Shown here piece after piece: positions 30,582 through 35,131 of a stretch of 35,131 nucleotides of DNA. The notes under the pieces are model-generated. The model made no database searches and had not been told where the DNA came from. It saw only the letters and a list, made by a program, of their open reading frames with translations. The stretch covers positions 1 to 35,131 of the forward strand of contig JAAYWN010000093.1 in the NCBI GenBank assembly GCA_012516665.1, written 5' to 3'. Both the position numbers and the translations under genes were made by a program. Within the stretch, counting starts at the first letter, position 1, and each line of letters opens with the position of its first letter. This stretch comes from Erysipelotrichaceae bacterium. Its GTDB lineage: Bacteria; Bacillota_I; Bacilli_A; Erysipelotrichales; Erysipelotrichaceae.

Positions 30582-31429
30582 AAGAAAGAGCGTATGCAAA
30601 GATCAATCTATGTTTGGATGTTGTAGGAAAGAGGGCATCAGATGGATATCATGAGCTGAAGATGATCATGGTGCCGATAGATTTCTATGATGTCCTGGCA
30701 ATGGAACCGGCAGAAGAAACATCGCTGTCGCTGAATCGCAGCTATCTGCCGGTCAACGGCAAGAATACGATCATCAAAGCAATTTCGGTCATGAAGAAAA
30801 AATACGGCTTTCATGAGAACTATGCATGCATACTGCAGAAGCATATTCCGACCAGAGCAGGATTGGCTGGCGGCAGTGCGGATGCGGCAGCCGCGATCCG
30901 TATGATGAACAGCATGCTTGGTCTTCATCTTTCCAATGAAGAACTGATCGAGGTCGGACAGGAAGTTGGATCGGATGTACCATTCTGCCTGCTGAATCAG
31001 CCTGCATATGTTGAAGGTACAGGTGAGAAGATTGAACCATTCTACTGCCATCCTGACTTAGAGCTTCTCTTGGTCAAGCCAAGAAGAGGTGTATCTACCA
31101 AGGAAGCATTTCAGATCGTCGATCAGGGAAATGATGTACATCCTGACTGTGCGGCCATGAAAGAAGCATTGATGATGGATGATTATGAAGGCATCATTGA
31201 TAATCTTGGCAACAGTCTTGAAGCAGCCTCTCTGCAGCTGGTGTCTGAGATCAAAGAGATCAAGGAACAGATGAAAAAAGATGGTTTTGACGGGGTGCTG
31301 ATGTCGGGCTCCGGCTCCACCGTCTTCGGCATAACAAGAGAGGATGCATTGCTGGAACAGGAAATGAAAAAAATGAAAGCAGAAGGATACTTTGTGCGCA
31401 GAACAAAGATCCTGTCAGGAGGAAGATAA
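30578..31429 (+). CDS. ispE: 4-diphosphocytidyl-2-C-methyl-D-erythritol kinase
   Basis: AYAKINLCLDVVGKRASDGYHEL, PTRAGLAGGSADAAAAI, GVLMSGSGSTVFGI. Confidence 0.96.
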   Translation: MKERAYAKINLCLDVVGKRASDGYHELKMIMVPIDFYDVLAMEPAEETSLSLNRSYLPVNGKNTIIKAISVMKKKYGFHENYACILQKHIPTRAGLAGGSADAAAAIRMMNSMLGLHLSNEELIEVGQEVGSDVPFCLLNQPAYVEGTGEKIEPFYCHPDLELLLVKPRRGVSTKEAFQIVDQGNDVHPDCAAMKEALMMDDYEGIIDNLGNSLEAASLQLVSEIKEIKEQMKKDGFDGVLMSGSGSTVFGITREDALLEQEMKKMKAEGYFVRRTKILSGGR

Positions 31430-31430
31430 G

Positions 31431-32372
31431 ATGAAGAATGCAATTATCATGGCCGGCGGCAAAGGAACGCGAATGAAGAGCGAACTGCCGAAGGTGCTGC
31501 ATAAGATCTTAGAAGAACCGATGGTCGGTCTGCAGATCCGCTCTTTAAGAAAAGCAGGCATTGAACGGATCGTTACGATCGTTGGCTATCGTCATGAAGA
31601 TGTTGAAAAAGAGATGGCAGGACAGTGTGAATTTGCTCTGCAGGAACCGCAGCTTGGAACAGGACATGCAGTCATGCAGGCAAAGCAATTGGAAAAAGAA
31701 ACGGGCACTACGATCGTTGCCAATGGAGACTGTCCATTGATCTCGGCTGAAACTTATCAGAAGATGCTTGCATGTTTAGGAGATGCTGACATGGCCATCC
31801 TGACAGCTGTTCCGGAAGACAGCAAAGCCTATGGCAGAGTGATCCGCCAAGCAGATGGCACGGTCGCAAAAGTAGTTGAATATAAGGATGCCAATGAAGA
31901 AGAAAAAGCGGTCAGAGAGATCAATACCGGCATCTATGCATTTAACAATCAGTCATTGTTTGCAGGACTGAAGCTCCTGAAGAATGACAATGCACAGAAA
32001 GAATACTATCTGCCAGGATTGGTAGAGATCATGATTGCACAGGGAAAGAAAGTCATTGCGATCCCTGCCAGCAATTGGGAAGAATGCGAAGGTGTTGATG
32101 ACAACACTGCCTTGGCCCAGGCATCCAAGTACCTGAAGCATCAGATCAATGCTCATTGGATGCAGGAAGGAGTCACGATCATAGATCCTGACAGTACTTA
32201 TATCGGACCGGATGTGACGTTTGGCCATGATATTACCGTTCATCCAAATACATACTTATATGGAAAGACAATTGTTGAAGATGGAGCAGAGATCCTGCCA
32301 GGATGCTATACAAAGAATGCAGTAATTCATAAAAATGAGATCCTTGGACCATTTTGCGTGAGAAAAGGTTGA
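31431..32372 (+). CDS. glmU: GlmU-like UDP-GlcNAc pyrophosphorylase with truncated acetyltransferase domain
   Basis: IIMAGGKGTRMKSELPKVLHKI, GTGHAVMQAK, NGDCPLI; ends at LGPFCVRKG*, about 314 aa, short of the usual full GlmU. Confidence 0.9.
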   Translation: MKNAIIMAGGKGTRMKSELPKVLHKILEEPMVGLQIRSLRKAGIERIVTIVGYRHEDVEKEMAGQCEFALQEPQLGTGHAVMQAKQLEKETGTTIVANGDCPLISAETYQKMLACLGDADMAILTAVPEDSKAYGRVIRQADGTVAKVVEYKDANEEEKAVREINTGIYAFNNQSLFAGLKLLKNDNAQKEYYLPGLVEIMIAQGKKVIAIPASNWEECEGVDDNTALAQASKYLKHQINAHWMQEGVTIIDPDSTYIGPDVTFGHDITVHPNTYLYGKTIVEDGAEILPGCYTKNAVIHKNEILGPFCVRKG

Positions 32373-32397
32373 AAAAAGGCAGGAAAACTGGTTTAAT
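32369..32397 (+). promoter_or_regulatory. Putative sigma-A promoter for prs
   Basis: TTGAAA (32369-32374), 17-nt spacer, TTTAAT (32392-32397) preceded by TGG; -35 overlaps the glmU stop codon. Confidence 0.55.
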
Positions 32398-32471
32398 GGT
32401 GACGCACATATGAAAAGATCTGATCTAAACAGAGTGTTTTAGACCAAATCTAAAAAAGAAAGAGGAAAAGC

Positions 32472-33446
32472 ATGGTTAAGGAAACTGTTGTATTCGCTCT
32501 GACTTCCAGCACTGATCTGGCTGCTGCAATCTGCAAGGACTTGAATCTCCCTTTAGGAAAGATCAAGGTCGAGCATTTCGCAGATGGTGAGATTCTGGTG
32601 GAACCCCAGGAATCTGTAAGAGGACGTTCGGTATTTATTGTTCAGTCGACATGCACGCCGGTTACAGAACATCTGATGGAGGTACTTGTCTGCATTGATG
32701 CATGCAAGAGAGCGAGCGCAGGTGAGATCAATGTTATCATGCCGTACTATGGATATGCACGGCAGGATCGCAAAGCAAAGCCGCGTCAGCCAATCACTTC
32801 CAAATTGGTCGCAAATCTATTGGTCACCGCAGGTGCCAACCGCGTCATTACATTTGATCTTCATGCAGCGCAGATCCAAGGATACTTTGATATCCCGATC
32901 GATGATCTGACAGCAGTACCGATGCTTGGAAAATATTTCAAGGATAAGAACTTTCCAAAGGATGGCGTCGTAGTCGTATCTCCTGACCATGGCGGCGTTG
33001 TAAGAGCCAGAAGATTGGCGGATGTACTGGATGCGCCGATCGCCATCATTGACAAGAGAAGACCGAAGCCGAATATGGTCGAGGCTCAGAATGTCATTGG
33101 CGATGTAAATGGCAAGATCTGCATTGTTGTGGATGATATTGTCGATACAGCAGGAACACTGTGTGCTGGCTGCAAGATCTTAAAGGATCATGGTGCCAAA
33201 GAAGTATATGTTGGCGTTACCCATGGCATCTTCTCCAGAGATGCAGTTGAAAAGGTCGAAAACAGTGTCATCAAGGAAATGGTCATCTCAAATACGATCC
33301 CATTCCCGAAGGAAAAAGCAGAGCATTCCACAAAGATCCATGTTCTGTCTATTGATGCAATGATTGCTAAAGCAATTGATGCCATTGAGAACCATACACC
33401 GGTATCTGATGTCTATAATGATTTTGGCTTTGATATGTATAAGTAA
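32472..33446 (+). CDS. prs: Ribose-phosphate pyrophosphokinase
   Basis: FADGEILVEPQESVRGRSVFIVQST, YYGYARQDRK, VVVSPDHGGVVRAR, VVDDIVDTAGTLC. Confidence 0.97.
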   Translation: MVKETVVFALTSSTDLAAAICKDLNLPLGKIKVEHFADGEILVEPQESVRGRSVFIVQSTCTPVTEHLMEVLVCIDACKRASAGEINVIMPYYGYARQDRKAKPRQPITSKLVANLLVTAGANRVITFDLHAAQIQGYFDIPIDDLTAVPMLGKYFKDKNFPKDGVVVVSPDHGGVVRARRLADVLDAPIAIIDKRRPKPNMVEAQNVIGDVNGKICIVVDDIVDTAGTLCAGCKILKDHGAKEVYVGVTHGIFSRDAVEKVENSVIKEMVISNTIPFPKEKAEHSTKIHVLSIDAMIAKAIDAIENHTPVSDVYNDFGFDMYK

Positions 33447-33456
33447 GAAAAATGCC

Positions 33457-33487
33457 GGAGGTCTGATAAAGATCTCCAGTTTTTTTT
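33457..33487 (+). terminator. Rho-independent terminator after prs
   Basis: ggaggtct-gataa-agatctcc followed by agttttttttatc. Confidence 0.85.
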
Positions 33488-33641
33488 ATCTTATAAGAAT
33501 TTCAATGATTCAGCGGAGAATAAGAAAACTGGATCGTATAGAGACGAGAAAGTCATTGCATCGAATAGCGATGATCTGAGTGATGAAGGAATGATTGGAC
33601 AGAGAAAGAAACTTTTATGGTTTTCTTATGTATGGATTTCA

Positions 33642-33678
33642 ATTTCGCAAAAATGAAAATTGTATAAAATTGCGAAAT
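33642..33678. repeat. Inverted-repeat unit, left copy flanking the ATPase gene
   Basis: atttcgcaa-(19 nt)-ttgcgaaat. Confidence 0.85.
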
Positions 33679-33688
33679 GACATATAAT
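33660..33688 (+). promoter_or_regulatory. Putative promoter of the ATPase gene
   Basis: TTGTAT (33660-33665), 17-nt spacer, TATAAT (33683-33688); right arm of the inverted repeat lies in the spacer. Confidence 0.55.
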
Positions 33689-33694
33689 TTGATC

Positions 33695-34909
33695 ATGAAA
33701 ATAATTGAACGCATCACGTACATGAATCAGCTAAAATCTGTTAAGAATACCCCTGATATAAAAGTGATTACAGGAATCAGAAGAAGTGGGAAATCCAAAT
33801 TGATGGATATGTTTTCTGAATCGCTTGAACAAGAGGAAAAAGCGAATGTTGTCAGAGTGAAATTGAATCTAAAGAAATTTCAGAATTTGCAAAATGCGAA
33901 TAATTTATATGATTATGTTGAGAAAAGTTATATCAAAGGGAAAACAAACTATCTGTTAATTGATGAAGTTCAGATGTGCAATGGATTTGAAGAAGCAATC
34001 AGCAGTATACATGAAGAAGAGCTGTTCGATATCTATCTGACTGGTTCTAATGCTTTTCTTTTATCAAGTGATCTTGCGACGCTGTTTGGAGGCAGGGTGT
34101 TTGAAATCAGTATGTTTCCATTTTCTTTTTCAGAGTATTTAAAATATTATCCAACGAAAGATATTGATACTGCCTTTGATGACTATTTCGTGCGGGGCGG
34201 CATGTCTGGCTCCTATGCATATAGAACAAATAAAGATGCGACAAAATATGTGGGAGAAGTATTCAAAACAACAATCGTAAGAGATATTGTACAGAAATAT
34301 AGAATAGAAAATGAAGACCTGCTTTTGATGCTGGCCAATTTCATGATGGATAGTATTGGCAGTCAACTATCCATTCGTAATATTGCTTCAAAGTTAACTT
34401 CAAGTACGTATACAACAAACGATAAAACGGTTGGCAGTTATCTAAACTATTTATGTAAGTCTTTTCTATTTTATCCAATTGCAAGATATGACATCAAAGG
34501 AAAGAAATATTTAGAATCAGATAAGAAGTATTATCTTGCGGACTTATCATTTCGTTATTCCGAACTTGGCACAAGATATGCGGATTATGGTCATCTTTAT
34601 GAGAATATGGTTGCAATTGAATTGCTGAGAAGAGGGTATGAAGTGTATGTAGGTCAACTTTATAAAAAAGAAATTGACTTTGTGGTAAGAAAAAAAGGGA
34701 TGATTCAATACATTCAAGTTTCGGATGATATATCCTCAAAAGAGACATTTCAAAGAGAGATTTCCCCACTTTTAGCAATTCGAGATGCTTATCCAAAAAT
34801 GATTATTGCACGCACAAAGCATCCAGAAATGCAGCAGGAAGGAATCAGAATCATAGATATTGCACGATGGCTTTCAAATACAGCAGAGGAAAATGGCAGT
34901 CAGGTGTAA
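33695..34909 (+). CDS. AAA-family ATPase with DUF4143 domain
   Basis: DIKVITGIRRSGKSKLMDMF Walker A, LLIDEVQMCNGFEEAI Walker B, LTGSNAFLLSSDLATLFGGRVFEISMFPFSFSEYL, C-terminal KKEIDFVVRKKG nuclease-like motif. Start shifted to ATG 33695, since the track start at 33677 lies within the repeat arm. Confidence 0.9.
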   Translation: MKIIERITYMNQLKSVKNTPDIKVITGIRRSGKSKLMDMFSESLEQEEKANVVRVKLNLKKFQNLQNANNLYDYVEKSYIKGKTNYLLIDEVQMCNGFEEAISSIHEEELFDIYLTGSNAFLLSSDLATLFGGRVFEISMFPFSFSEYLKYYPTKDIDTAFDDYFVRGGMSGSYAYRTNKDATKYVGEVFKTTIVRDIVQKYRIENEDLLLMLANFMMDSIGSQLSIRNIASKLTSSTYTTNDKTVGSYLNYLCKSFLFYPIARYDIKGKKYLESDKKYYLADLSFRYSELGTRYADYGHLYENMVAIELLRRGYEVYVGQLYKKEIDFVVRKKGMIQYIQVSDDISSKETFQREISPLLAIRDAYPKMIIARTKHPEMQQEGIRIIDIARWLSNTAEENGSQV

Positions 34910-34920
34910 TGCAAACAGTG

Positions 34921-34956
34921 TTTCGCAAAAATGAAAATAATATAAAATTGCGAAAT
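34921..34956. repeat. Inverted-repeat unit, right copy flanking the ATPase gene
   Basis: tttcgcaa-(19 nt)-ttgcgaaat; near-identical to the left copy (two differences in the spacer). Confidence 0.85.
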
Positions 34957-35131
34957 TAAAATACTGTATAGTGCAGGATCAAACCAAATAATAAAATCAT
35001 TGGTATTGGGGAAGAAATAGAAAGAATGAACGAGAGAATTCAAGGCAATGCATTGTTTATACTCTTATAGCGATGAGAAGTGCCGATTGCCATTTCAGAT
35101 ACTCTGACAGCGACCATCTCCTGTTTTTTGA

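Overview
The window looks like an origin-proximal chromosomal segment of a low/medium-GC Firmicute (gene content suggests an Erysipelotrichia-like bacterium; inference). Left to right it carries: a truncated ADP-ribosylglycohydrolase remnant next to a tandem-hairpin element; a perfect parS palindrome; a small SRP RNA; tadA-dnaX-ybaB-recR-fhs; an uncharacterised PUA/EVE-like ORF; mnmG; a ThyX-like/phage-type ORF; an intergenic cluster of DnaA boxes plus a Noc-binding palindrome; rsmG-noc-soj(parA)-spo0J(parB); a complete F-type ATP synthase operon whose c subunit has a two-carboxylate, Na+-type site; a HAD phosphatase; a split transketolase; small uncharacterised ORFs; cls; a DbpA-type helicase on the minus strand; mnmE-tatD-rnmV-rsmA-ispE-glmU(short)-prs; and an AT-rich AAA/DUF4143 ATPase bracketed by two near-identical 36-38 bp inverted-repeat units. 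Most of it is housekeeping. The best second-look items are the parS/NBS/DnaA-box architecture, the ThyX-like and EVE-like ORFs around mnmG, the two-carboxylate c subunit, the C-terminally short GlmU, and the repeat-bracketed ATPase with a predicted leaderless promoter. I see no CRISPR array and no convincing undescribed defence system.
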